From the NCBI GenBank assembly GCA_014379345.1, contig JACMLY010000171.1, forward strand, positions 1-32,322: a stretch of 32,322 bases of DNA, in the 5' to 3' direction. The stretch is from Chitinophagaceae bacterium (GTDB taxonomy: Bacteria; Bacteroidota; Bacteroidia; Chitinophagales; Chitinophagaceae). Positions 25,596-32,322 of the stretch are shown here, one piece after another. Each line of letters begins with the position of its first letter. Position 1 is the first letter of the stretch. Under the pieces are notes generated by a model. The model was not told the origin of the DNA and did no database searches. It saw nothing but the letters and a program-made list of their open reading frames with translations. A program made the translations under genes and the position numbers.

Positions 25596-27137
25596 ATGAA
25601 AAGATTCTCATTTATACTTAAATCTGTTCTCATCCTGTCCTTGCCATTAAACTGCTTTTTCGTTTCTGCTCAGTTAAAGCCCGTTGGTATTTTTCAAAAT
25701 CACAGTGATATCGGCAATCCCAAACTGAGAGGTGCTACTACTTACAGTGTTACCGATCAAAGTTATGTTTTGAAGGGAGCGGGATATAATGTTTGGTTTA
25801 ACAGGGATGAATTTCATTATGCCTATAGTAAACTGAAAGGAAATTTTATTCTGACCGCCAACGTAAAGCTACCGGCAGCCGGCAAGAATCCACATCGGAA
25901 AATAGGCTGGATGATCCGTGCATCTGAACAGGAAGATGCCGCTCATATGAGTGCCACTGTGCATGCGGATGGGCTAACCGTACTTCAATGGCGCCGAATG
26001 CGTGGGGCATACATGCGTGATCCGGAGGATGAGCTTTTTTCTGTTAAGAAAAATGCAGAAATCATACAACTGGAACGCATCGGCAAAATGTTCATTATGC
26101 GAATTGCAAATAACGGTGAGCCCTTGCAGGAAATTGGCAGAACCGATATGGTTGAGATGCCGGACGAAGTGCTTGGAGGACTATTTTTATGCAGTCATGA
26201 AGCTGATGTATTGGAAGAAGGCACTGCCTGGAATGTGAGAATTGAAAAAACAGTTCCTGATAATTACAATGGTTACCGGGAGGGAGTATTGTCGAGCAGA
26301 CTTGAACTGATGAATGTGTTTGATGGAAAGCGTGTAATCATTCACCAGGATTCAGGGAGATTTGAGGCACCGAACTGGATGCCTGACGGCAAAAAATTAT
26401 TGTATAACCAGGGAGGGTCCATTTACACCATCCCCGTCCAAGGAGGAACACCGGAAAAATTAAACACGGGATTTGCTGATAAAAACAATAATGATCATGT
26501 TATTTCTTTCAATGGAAAGATGCTCGCTATCAGTCATCATCGCACGGGTATGCCTGGCGGCGGATCCACCGTTTATTATTTGCCGCTGACTGGAGGTGAA
26601 CCCAGGATGGTAACAGACAGCACACCATCCTATTTACATGGTTGGAGCCCCGACCACAAAGAAGTAGTATATACGGCACAGCGTACAAGCAAGAGTCCTG
26701 CATATAATATCTACAAAAAACCGATTGCGGGCGGATCTGAACTGCAGTTGACTTTTAACAAAACAGGGCTGGCAGACGGCCCGGAGTATTCGCCTGATGG
26801 CAAATATATTTATTACAATGCTACTGAAACAGGTACCATGCAGATTTGGAGAATGAAGCCGGATGGAAGTGGAAAGGAGCAAATTACTTTTGATGAATAC
26901 AACAATTGGTTCCCACATATTTCGCCTGATGGCAAGTGGATGGTTATTCTTTCATTTCCAATTACGGTTGACCCGGGCGATCATCCATTTTATAAAAGGG
27001 TCATGTTGCGCTTAATGCCCGCTGGCGGCGGGGCACCAAAAGTAATTGCCTATTTGTATGGCGGGCAGGGTACTATTAACACGCCATCATGGAGCCCGGA
27101 TAGCAAACGCATTGCGTTTGTAAGCAATAGCAAATAA
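25596..27137 (+). CDS. Exported TolB-like beta-propeller protein with N-terminal jelly-roll domain
   Basis: The product has 513 residues. A signal peptide (MKRFSFILKSVLILSLPLN, then FFVSAQ) ends near residue 26. Residues ~30-215 form a concanavalin-like jelly roll (GYNVWFNRDEFHYAYSKLKG, GWMIRASEQEDAAHMSATV) like DUF1349-type sugar-binding modules. Residues ~235-510 are TolB/PD40 propeller blades, each with a P-x-W/Y-S-PDG-K element: APNWMPDGKKLLY, EYSPDGKYIYY, HISPDGKWMV, TPSWSPDSKRIAF. The shape suggests a periplasmic or surface protein that binds or cleaves an oligosaccharide; propellers of this group include both oligogalacturonate lyases and non-catalytic binders, and I see no decisive catalytic residues. 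It lies 100 bp after the TIM-barrel gene on the same strand and probably shares its transcript. Confidence 0.8.
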   Translation: MKRFSFILKSVLILSLPLNCFFVSAQLKPVGIFQNHSDIGNPKLRGATTYSVTDQSYVLKGAGYNVWFNRDEFHYAYSKLKGNFILTANVKLPAAGKNPHRKIGWMIRASEQEDAAHMSATVHADGLTVLQWRRMRGAYMRDPEDELFSVKKNAEIIQLERIGKMFIMRIANNGEPLQEIGRTDMVEMPDEVLGGLFLCSHEADVLEEGTAWNVRIEKTVPDNYNGYREGVLSSRLELMNVFDGKRVIIHQDSGRFEAPNWMPDGKKLLYNQGGSIYTIPVQGGTPEKLNTGFADKNNNDHVISFNGKMLAISHHRTGMPGGGSTVYYLPLTGGEPRMVTDSTPSYLHGWSPDHKEVVYTAQRTSKSPAYNIYKKPIAGGSELQLTFNKTGLADGPEYSPDGKYIYYNATETGTMQIWRMKPDGSGKEQITFDEYNNWFPHISPDGKWMVILSFPITVDPGDHPFYKRVMLRLMPAGGGAPKVIAYLYGGQGTINTPSWSPDSKRIAFVSNSK

Positions 27138-27194
27138 TTCTTTTTCCACACGTTGATCGCCTTGCCGGCATGCGTGTCTTATTTTCGTGTCACC

Positions 27195-27617
27195 CATTTT
27201 TTTTTCCCAGTGACTTATTTTTTCCTTTCATCCATTCTTTTTCCTGTCACCCATTTTTTTTCCTGTCATCTCTCTCTCTTTTTTCCTGTCATCCTTCTCT
27301 TGTTCATCCTGTCATCTCTCTCTTGTTCGTCCTGTCATCCCTCTCTTGTTCGTCCTGTCATCCCGAGGTACGAGGGATCTGAGAGACTTGCTTTTTCGAG
27401 AGCCTACGGATAGGCTAACTTCGAAATTAATTAAGTCTCTCAGATCCCTCGTACCTCGGGATGACAGAAAAAAGAGAGAGAGGCAGAATAAAGAGAGAGA
27501 GGCAGAAAAAAGAGAGAGGCAGAAAAAAAAGACAGAGAGACAGAAAAAAAAAGAGAGGATAAAGAATGGATGAAAGAAAAAAGAATGGATAACACGAAAA
27601 AAAAGATTGGATGACAG
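27195..27617. repeat. Giant imperfect palindrome with pyrimidine-rich left and purine-rich right arms
   Basis: A perfect 35-bp inverted repeat (27355-27389 and 27433-27467) surrounds a 43-bp spacer. Outside it the left flank is built from CCTGTCATC-type units starting at 27285, 27308, 27331 and 27354, an exact 23-bp period, with TTTTCC/CATCC units further out. The right flank holds complementary AGAGAGGCAGAAAA-type units and ends in GAATGGATGAAAG and GGATGACAGG, which mirror TTTCATCCATTC at 27226 and CCTGTCATC. The whole therefore folds as one imperfect hairpin of about 420 bp between two convergent genes. The open frames across it are artefacts of the repeat. Confidence 0.8.
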
Positions 27618-27697
27618 GGAAGTGTTATGACAGGTATGGAATAATAGGGCAAGAAGAATCCCGGATGCTTCTTGCCCTGGCTTGATATTGTGAAGAA

Positions 27698-28168
27698 TTA
27701 TGACCGTCGTGCAAACAAATAACTTTGGGATTTGCCGTCTCCTGAAATGACCACCGTTAAGTTTGACCCGATCAGACTGTATTCAATCTTTTTAGGAAAA
27801 TCATGTAGGGGGTTCTCACATACAAAACCATTGGGTGTTAACGAAGTGAATTTAAAATATACCGGCTCTCCGTTTTCTTTTACTTCTGCTACATAATAAA
27901 GATCACCTGTCCGGATAATTATCTGAATTTTTTCAAGAAAAATTGTATCGGGCCCTTTCATAGTGACACCGAATCCCCTTAGTTCATAAGGCGCTTCAAT
28001 ATGCCATTTTTCATTGGCGGTGAGTCCAGGTTTCCGGTTTGTTCCTTCCCAGTTTCCTTCCAGCCATTTTAGTGTTTTAAACCTTGCCTCAATTTCCGGA
28101 CTATTTTTTTGCGCCTCGAGTGAGCCTGTTGCTGCTAATAATAGAATTATTAAAAGAATTTTATGCAT
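27698..28168 (-). CDS. Exported DUF6265-like protein
   Basis: The product has 156 residues. A signal peptide MHKILLIILLLAATGSLEAQ occupies about residues 1-20. The body FKTLKWLEGNWEGTNRKPG, EKWHIEAPYELRGFGVTMKG and NPLHDFPKKIEY matches the DUF6265 family, a small lipocalin-like beta barrel of unknown role common in Bacteroidota. It lies 68 bp after the AraC gene on the same strand, so the two may be co-transcribed. Its likely partner or ligand is unknown. Confidence 0.75.
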   Translation of the reverse strand: MHKILLIILLLAATGSLEAQKNSPEIEARFKTLKWLEGNWEGTNRKPGLTANEKWHIEAPYELRGFGVTMKGPDTIFLEKIQIIIRTGDLYYVAEVKENGEPVYFKFTSLTPNGFVCENPLHDFPKKIEYSLIGSNLTVVISGDGKSQSYLFARRS

Positions 28169-28236
28169 AATCTGTTTTAATCATAAAGCTAGGGTATGCA
28201 GATAACCTGATATTGTACAAACCCGACTTTTTAATA

Positions 28237-29037
28237 TTATTCTTTTTTAAGAAAAAAATTGGCCAGGTTTTTCTTTTCGAAAAGGTACGAACCTGGCTCT
28301 TCTCCCGTGAATGCTTTAAAATTGCGGATGAAATGAGATTGGTCATAAAATCCAGCGTGGTGTACAACGTCGGCCCAGGTCGTGTTTTCATTTTTCATGA
28401 ACTGAAAAATATGATTGAAGCGAATAATCCTGCAATAAAATTTGGGTGATAAACCAATATAATACTTGAACATTCTTTCCAATTGTCTTTCGCTTATATA
28501 AAGCGCCGATGTTAAATCGTTCACTGAAAGCATTCCTTTTGCTTCAATAATCATTTCTACGGCTTTGTCGGGTATACCGTGATCATATCGCTGGGCAACA
28601 GACCTAAAATGCTGGTTTAGTACCGACACCATTTCATCATGATCGGTGTTCAGGTGCAGTTTTTGTTCGATCAACACTGCATTCATTTCCGGAATCTCTG
28701 AAGTATCCACCACCTTGTCAGTGAACTTATCCATAGAAATTTTGTACAGGTGGGTGATAGCAGTTGGTTTTAATTTGATACCGATTACTCCCGAAACGCC
28801 GGTGTTCTGCAAATAGAAATGCCTGGTTATTTGGCCTGCAAAAAGACTCTTCGATTGTTCTTTCCAGGAATTTTTTAAGCGTATCAAATAAGGATCTCCA
28901 TAGTGAAAAATAATTTCGATGAACCCGTCCGGAATTATTTTTTCCTGTACGGCAAGGCGGTTACTGTTTTCAGCGATCCAGTAGCATTCTACTACATTCT
29001 TTAATTCACCGGGAGGAGATATGCGCTTAAAAATCAT
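28237..29037 (-). CDS. AraC-family transcriptional regulator (DUF6597-type N-terminus)
   Basis: The product has 266 residues. The N-terminus ISPPGELKNVVECYWIAE, then IIPDGFIEIIFHYGDPY is the DUF6597 sensor-like module common in Bacteroidota AraC proteins. The C-terminal double helix-turn-helix (about 165-260) contains VNDLTSALYISERQLERMFK and WADVVHHAGFYDQSHFIRNF. This differs from the cupin-type regulator at 11786, so the two are not paralogues of recent origin. Its target is probably itself and the downstream DUF6265 gene; nothing in the sequence ties it to the glycoside locus. Confidence 0.88.
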   Translation of the reverse strand: MIFKRISPPGELKNVVECYWIAENSNRLAVQEKIIPDGFIEIIFHYGDPYLIRLKNSWKEQSKSLFAGQITRHFYLQNTGVSGVIGIKLKPTAITHLYKISMDKFTDKVVDTSEIPEMNAVLIEQKLHLNTDHDEMVSVLNQHFRSVAQRYDHGIPDKAVEMIIEAKGMLSVNDLTSALYISERQLERMFKYYIGLSPKFYCRIIRFNHIFQFMKNENTTWADVVHHAGFYDQSHFIRNFKAFTGEEPGSYLFEKKNLANFFLKKE

Positions 29038-29043
29038 CTCTGA

Positions 29044-29274
29044 GAAATTGTAATTGAACCTGCATCAAATTTAAAGAAATCCCGTCCGTTCAAAGATTAT
29101 TCAACCGCTATTAATGCGGAGGAGATAAATGCTCCATTGAAGGGCCCCAAATATGGCGGGCACTTTAAACCTGAGAGACTGTGGAAGGTATATCCCTTCA
29201 TAATGCATCAAATAGGTTTGATCGAATTATTACTGAAGAGATATTTCACTGATATTTTAACAAAACATATCTAG
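29044..29274 (+). other. Start-less open frame, possible gene remnant
   Basis: A 76-codon frame runs from after a TGA (29041-29043) to a TAG (29272-29274). It reads ...NAPLKGPKYGGHFKPERLWK and then YPFIMHQIGLIELLLKRYF. The first ATG would leave only 23 residues, and no GTG or TTG start precedes it. The composition looks protein-like but I do not recognise it. It fills most of the 250-bp divergent gap between the AraC and sensor-kinase genes and could equally be chance. Confidence 0.2.
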
Positions 29275-29299
29275 ATAACTTATCCAGTTATTGAAATAC

Positions 29300-30490
29300 A
29301 TGTTTCAATCATTAAATTATTCCCCCGGTAATTCACACAGGCAAATCAATTTTGTCATCTTAGGTGATTTCAGTGTATTGATGGCCGGATTTTTCCGGCT
29401 AGTCACGTTATTTTTTGTAGCTACTTATAAAACCGGTGATATATATAAAAGCAATATTAGACTTGTTAGTAACCGTGTAAATGATATCGTTTTCCGGCTG
29501 TTGCTGATCCCCTTTTGTGGTATCGGAATACCCCTCGTTACCGGCCTGATAAACGCCGATCATCTTGATGACTGGAAAACAAAGATAGAATTCCTATACA
29601 CGATCGGGATCGCGTTTATTATATGGCATGCCAACAGGTATATCCTGATTGTCCTGAGACCATACTTCCCGCGTTTCAAAAAGCCTTTTAAAAAAATAGC
29701 AACGTTGCTGTTGATTGTATTAGCCTTTACGATACCCATCAGCACAATTTTAATCATAGGCTGGTATTGGATCTTTGAAAAAGGTATTGTGGATTGGAAA
29801 ATGCTCACGGACAACGTATTCGTCATAGCAATTGCAGTTGTATTCATTACTCCTTTATACGAAATCCTTTTTTTGGTAAAAGAGGCATTAATAGACAGGA
29901 TCGGCAGGGAACAACTGGAATTTGAAAAGAACCGGGCAGAGTTGGAAGCTATTAAAAATCAGATAGACCCTCATTTCATCTTCAACGCTCTGAATAATCT
30001 GGCATATCTGATCGAAACGGACCGTGACCGTGCAAAAATGTTCAATATCACGCTGGCCAGGGTTTATCTGTACATTCTGCAGCACAAGGATATTCATCTT
30101 GTACCGCTTGGAAATGAGATCCAATTTTTGAAAGATTATTTTTATCTCTCAGAGATACGTTTTGAGTCTTGTATTTATTTACAAATAGATATTCCAGACG
30201 ATTTACTGGAAACTACATATATCCCATCCATTTCCCTCCAGCTTCTTCTTGAAAATGCCATTAAACACAATCAGTTTTCAGAATCCAATCCTTTGGTAAT
30301 CCGTGTAACCGGCAATAATGAAGCTATTATTGTTCACAATACAAAACTTAACCGCCGGGTGAATGAAGCCAGCCCGAAGATCGGGTTATCTAATCTGAAT
30401 ACACGGTATATGCTTTTGACAGGTCATTCGTTGGTTATACGGGAAACGCAGGAAGAATTTTTTGTTTCCCTAACCTTGATTCGAAAATGA
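29300..30490 (+). CDS. LytS/YehU-type membrane sensor histidine kinase
   Basis: The product has 396 residues from ATG 29300; TTG at 29291 is an alternative, and the first ~55 residues look atypical, so the true start may be later. Four membrane segments (around FRLLLIPFCGIGIPLVTGLI, FLYTIGIAFIIW, ATLLLIVLAFTIPISTILII and FVIAIAVVFITPLYEILFLV) are followed by a short coiled linker. Then comes the His_kinase domain, NQIDPHFIFNALNNLAYLIE, with phospho-acceptor His225, and the ATPase N-box LLENAIKHN. GLSNLNTRY is the shortened G-box. Such kinases normally pair with a LytTR-type response regulator next door, but none follows here, so it is an orphan in this window. Confidence 0.87.
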   Translation: MFQSLNYSPGNSHRQINFVILGDFSVLMAGFFRLVTLFFVATYKTGDIYKSNIRLVSNRVNDIVFRLLLIPFCGIGIPLVTGLINADHLDDWKTKIEFLYTIGIAFIIWHANRYILIVLRPYFPRFKKPFKKIATLLLIVLAFTIPISTILIIGWYWIFEKGIVDWKMLTDNVFVIAIAVVFITPLYEILFLVKEALIDRIGREQLEFEKNRAELEAIKNQIDPHFIFNALNNLAYLIETDRDRAKMFNITLARVYLYILQHKDIHLVPLGNEIQFLKDYFYLSEIRFESCIYLQIDIPDDLLETTYIPSISLQLLLENAIKHNQFSESNPLVIRVTGNNEAIIVHNTKLNRRVNEASPKIGLSNLNTRYMLLTGHSLVIRETQEEFFVSLTLIRK

Positions 30491-30626
30491 TTTTCGATGA
30501 GCGTTCGGGTTAGCTCTCCCTTAGTCCTATACCCCGAGCAGCCCCTTTTGGGTCAGTTTTTCAATAGTTGCAAAAGATGTTGACAATTTATTTTCGCTGA
30601 AATTCGAACTAACAATATATTTATAT

Positions 30627-30893
30627 ATGGACCCCCAATACCAGACCTTACAAACTATCTACGATATTGTTAAGAATGATGCTCAACCCACTACCTACCT
30701 ATGTAGCACCAGGGATATAATCTTACGTCAGATTGCAGGATGGAGTTCGATCGAAAAACATCTTGAATTACTTGAAATGGAAAAATTGATCATTATTAAA
30801 AAACTCGATAGGGTTGTGATCTGTATCACTTCAGCGGGAATTGCAGTTATCGAGATGCTTACCCAACATCAGGCTTCCAATCATATTAAATAG
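30627..30893 (+). CDS. Small winged-helix-like protein of unknown function
   Basis: The product has 88 residues from the ATG at 30627. The pattern is helix (LQTIYDIVKNDAQ), helix (TRDIILRQIAGWSSIEKHLELLEMEKL) and a strand pair IIIKKLDRVVICITSAGIAVIEML. This is the layout of a winged helix, with DNA recognition expected near 'WSSIEKHLELLE'. No named family is recognised. It stands alone, 136 bp after the sensor kinase gene, in AT-rich DNA. Confidence 0.5.
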   Translation: MDPQYQTLQTIYDIVKNDAQPTTYLCSTRDIILRQIAGWSSIEKHLELLEMEKLIIIKKLDRVVICITSAGIAVIEMLTQHQASNHIK

Positions 30894-31318
30894 TGCTTTG
30901 GCACCTGCGTGCTTATATGAATAAGCGCAAGTCTCCCCTCACCAAAAACAAAGATCATCTGTGATGTTAACGGGGAAGAGGGCCATCGTCCAAAAATCGG
31001 GCTGCGCCGGGTGCTTCGTGCTTCTCATCTTTTACAGCGAATTTCTCAGGAGTGCCGCGTGCAGAATACGGACACTTCTTTGACAGGAATAGAAAGAAGG
31101 CAAAAGCATCCTGAAAAAATTTTATCAGGATTGTTCTGCCATTTAGTTATCTGCAAAATAAAATTCAAAAAAAATAAAGGCAAGCCTGCAGGACTCCGTT
31201 CTTAACAGCGGAGACCTGAAAACAAAGACAACCCCTTAAATTTTCTAATTATTCTGCAGTAAGCAAGTAATTCAAGATGGAAAGTTAGCAATCGCAATAG
31301 AAACTATATTCGATTATA
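30894..31318. other. Gene-free region between the small wHTH gene and the SWIB gene
   Basis: Of 425 bp, I can support no gene. A 64-codon frame at 31011-31205 has no domain and poor composition, so it is left out. Small hairpins occur: CCTGA/TCAGG near 31112-31130 with an A/T-rich loop and CTCCG/CGGAG near 31194-31213. A small RNA is possible but there is no distinctive fold. Confidence 0.35.
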
Positions 31319-31693
31319 CTACGCCTTCACATGGTTGTTCACTATTTTGGCTAACTCAAACATGGAGATCTGTCCCTTGCCTCCGAAAACTTCTTTTAGT
31401 TTTGCATCAGCATTGATCATTCTTCTGTTCTTTTTATCCTGCAGATTATTCTTCTTGATATAATCCCATATTTTCTTAACGATTTCTGTTCTGGGCAAAG
31501 GCTTAGATCCAACCACTTCTGCCAATACAGGGCTCACGTTAAGAGGAGCCATGAATGCTGCGTTCGGTTTTCTGGCTGATTTTTTCTTAGGAGCCGCTTT
31601 TTTTATCGCTTTCTTTGCCGCCTTCTTGGGTGCTGCTTTTGGGGCCGCCTTTTTTGCTGCTTTCTTTACTGTTTTTTTCGCTGATTTTGCCAT
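31319..31693 (-). CDS. SWIB/MDM2-domain protein with histone-H1-like lysine/alanine tail
   Basis: The product has 124 residues. Residues 1-44 are almost wholly Lys, Ala and Pro in repeats such as KKAAKKAAPK and KKAIKKAAPKKKSA, like the C-terminal tail of histone H1. Residues ~48-124 form a SWIB domain: FMAPLNVSPVLAEVVG, LPRTEIVKKIWDYIKKNNLQ, NRRMINADAKLKEVFG and ISMFELAKIVNNHV. In bacteria (Chlamydia and many Bacteroidota) such proteins are thought to bind DNA as nucleoid-associated factors. The strongly basic tail would give general DNA affinity. Its gene is monocistronic, with AT-rich DNA on both sides. Confidence 0.93.
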   Translation of the reverse strand: MAKSAKKTVKKAAKKAAPKAAPKKAAKKAIKKAAPKKKSARKPNAAFMAPLNVSPVLAEVVGSKPLPRTEIVKKIWDYIKKNNLQDKKNRRMINADAKLKEVFGGKGQISMFELAKIVNNHVKA

Positions 31694-32245
31694 AACGTTT
31701 TAATTTAAAGAGTTAATAAATTAAACTTCCGTAAATAATTTGAATTACCAATGAACTTTTATTAAAATTCACCAATGAAATCGCATACTGTATATAAGAT
31801 GGGGATAACCGTTCCGGATGCCGTCGGAATAAATCGAGACTGATCAGACTGCCTATAAACTTAATTTTGGAAGGAATACAATGCAGGTTGACACATAAGA
31901 ATGGAGGATTTTTGGGATGTCTTTTTGCAGATTATTTATAAGCGTTGCAAATTCATCTCTATCCGTTGGCCAATGTCATAGGTTAAGAAGAGTGTTGTTA
32001 CAAATGATACTGTGTACCTCGGTACACAGTATCATTTGTGCTTCGTGGTAATTGCAAACAGGATCGTTAGTTTAATGAATTGCCCCCGGGCTTTCTGACC
32101 CCAACTATTTGCTTTTATCAACAGAGATTGAGTAAGGGTCAAACATGGTGGCAGAACTTCAAAAACAATAAGAAGTTTTCAAATCCAAACGATTTTATAC
32201 GACCTTGTACACTTCTTTAATTGTTAGAAATCTAAAAAATTACCG
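31694..32245. other. Gene-free 550-bp region upstream of the lipoprotein gene
   Basis: No gene over 30 codons with a plausible product is seen. Small frames exist (for example a 26-codon one starting MEDFWDVFLQ near 31902), but support is lacking. The only strong structure is the 40-bp palindrome at 32000-32039. A purine-rich stretch near 32145-32180 may precede a promoter for the lipoprotein gene, but no TAnnTTTG was found. Confidence 0.4.
32000..32039. repeat. Perfect 40-bp palindrome
   Basis: ACAAATGATACTGTGTACC (32000-32018) is the exact reverse complement of 32021-32039, separated by only two bases (TC). All 19 positions match. There is no T-run on either side, so it is not an intrinsic terminator. 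It lies in gene-free DNA 206 bp before the lipoprotein start. Confidence 0.9.
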
Positions 32246-32322
32246 GTGAAACTATCAGTAATCATCATTGCAGTATCGGGTTTGTTTTTTTCGAGCGGAT
32301 GTCAGGCACAGCTGAAATCACA
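32246..32322 (+). CDS. N-terminus of a lipoprotein (partial, cut by window edge)
   Basis: A GTG at 32246 opens a frame that runs off the window after 25 complete codons. It reads MKLSVIIIAVSGLFFSSGC then QAQLKS, a lipoprotein signal with a Ser-Ser-Gly-Cys lipobox at Cys19. A second reading is a non-lipidated signal cut after QA. Without more sequence the function is unknown. Confidence 0.65.
   Translation, partial: MKLSVIIIAVSGLFFSSGCQAQLKS

Noticed and set aside
27285..27362. Regular 23-bp spacing of CCTGTCATC units that resembles a CRISPR array at first sight
   Set aside because: The units are contiguous tandem repeats without unique spacers, and no cas genes are near.
27153..27573. Open frames of 70-86 codons running through the giant palindrome, reading mainly Phe/Ser/Leu/Cys on one side and Lys/Glu/Arg on the other
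   Set aside because: They translate the pyrimidine and purine repeat units in several frames at once; no frame is preferred and no domain is present.
31011..31205. 64-codon frame after the small winged-helix gene
   Set aside because: No domain, mixed composition and stop-rich surroundings; nothing supports translation.
32000..32039. Intrinsic terminator reading of the perfect palindrome
   Set aside because: No T-run follows on either strand, and no gene ends within 300 bp on the plus strand.

Overview
The window looks like chromosomal DNA of a Bacteroidota member, most likely a Chitinophagaceae-type soil or plant-associated organism. The reasons are a SusC/SusD pair, a secreted protease with a type IX secretion (T9SS) tail, a bacillithiol deacetylase (BshB1), a HU-CCDC81-type membrane protein, a lysine-rich SWIB protein and several -7 elements of the Bacteroidota form TAnnTTTG. 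No genus can be named from the sequence alone. I saw no phage, insertion sequence, conjugative element or CRISPR array.

Region 1 (1-11.5 kb) is mostly housekeeping and envelope functions. In order it holds the end of an outer-membrane beta-barrel gene, a HU-CCDC81-like membrane protein, a zinc-ribbon methyltransferase, a lipoprotein glutaminyl-peptide cyclotransferase (minus), a secreted M43 metalloprotease, a DAO-type FAD oxidoreductase (minus), dihydrolipoyl dehydrogenase (minus), BshB1, a membrane fatty acid desaturase, DapF (minus), a nucleoside phosphorylase (minus) and tRNA-Cys(GCA) with a strong terminator. Many gene ends here carry short near-palindromic repeats of several unrelated families.

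Region 2 (11.8-27.1 kb) is a polysaccharide/glycoside utilisation locus. A divergent AraC-family regulator faces a SusC/SusD pair across an intergenic region with 21-bp-spaced direct repeats that look like its operator. After a clear terminator follow a GH106-like alpha-L-rhamnosidase, a cytosolic L-arabinose/L-fucose isomerase-like protein, an exported PHP-like protein of unknown function (minus), a gene remnant, a Tat-exported xylose-isomerase-like TIM-barrel protein and an exported two-domain beta-propeller protein. The likely logic is that the glycoside binds SusD, passes through SusC, loses rhamnose or a related deoxysugar to the GH106 enzyme, and the products are handled by the periplasmic proteins and the isomerase. 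The exact substrate is not visible.

Region 3 (27.1-32.3 kb) begins with a very large imperfect palindrome of about 420 bp, pyrimidine-rich in its left half and purine-rich in its right half. It is followed by a DUF6265-like secreted protein and a second AraC regulator (both minus), a LytS-type sensor kinase, a small winged-helix-like protein, a SWIB protein with a histone-H1-like tail (minus), a perfect 40-bp palindrome in gene-free DNA, and the start of a lipoprotein gene cut by the window edge.
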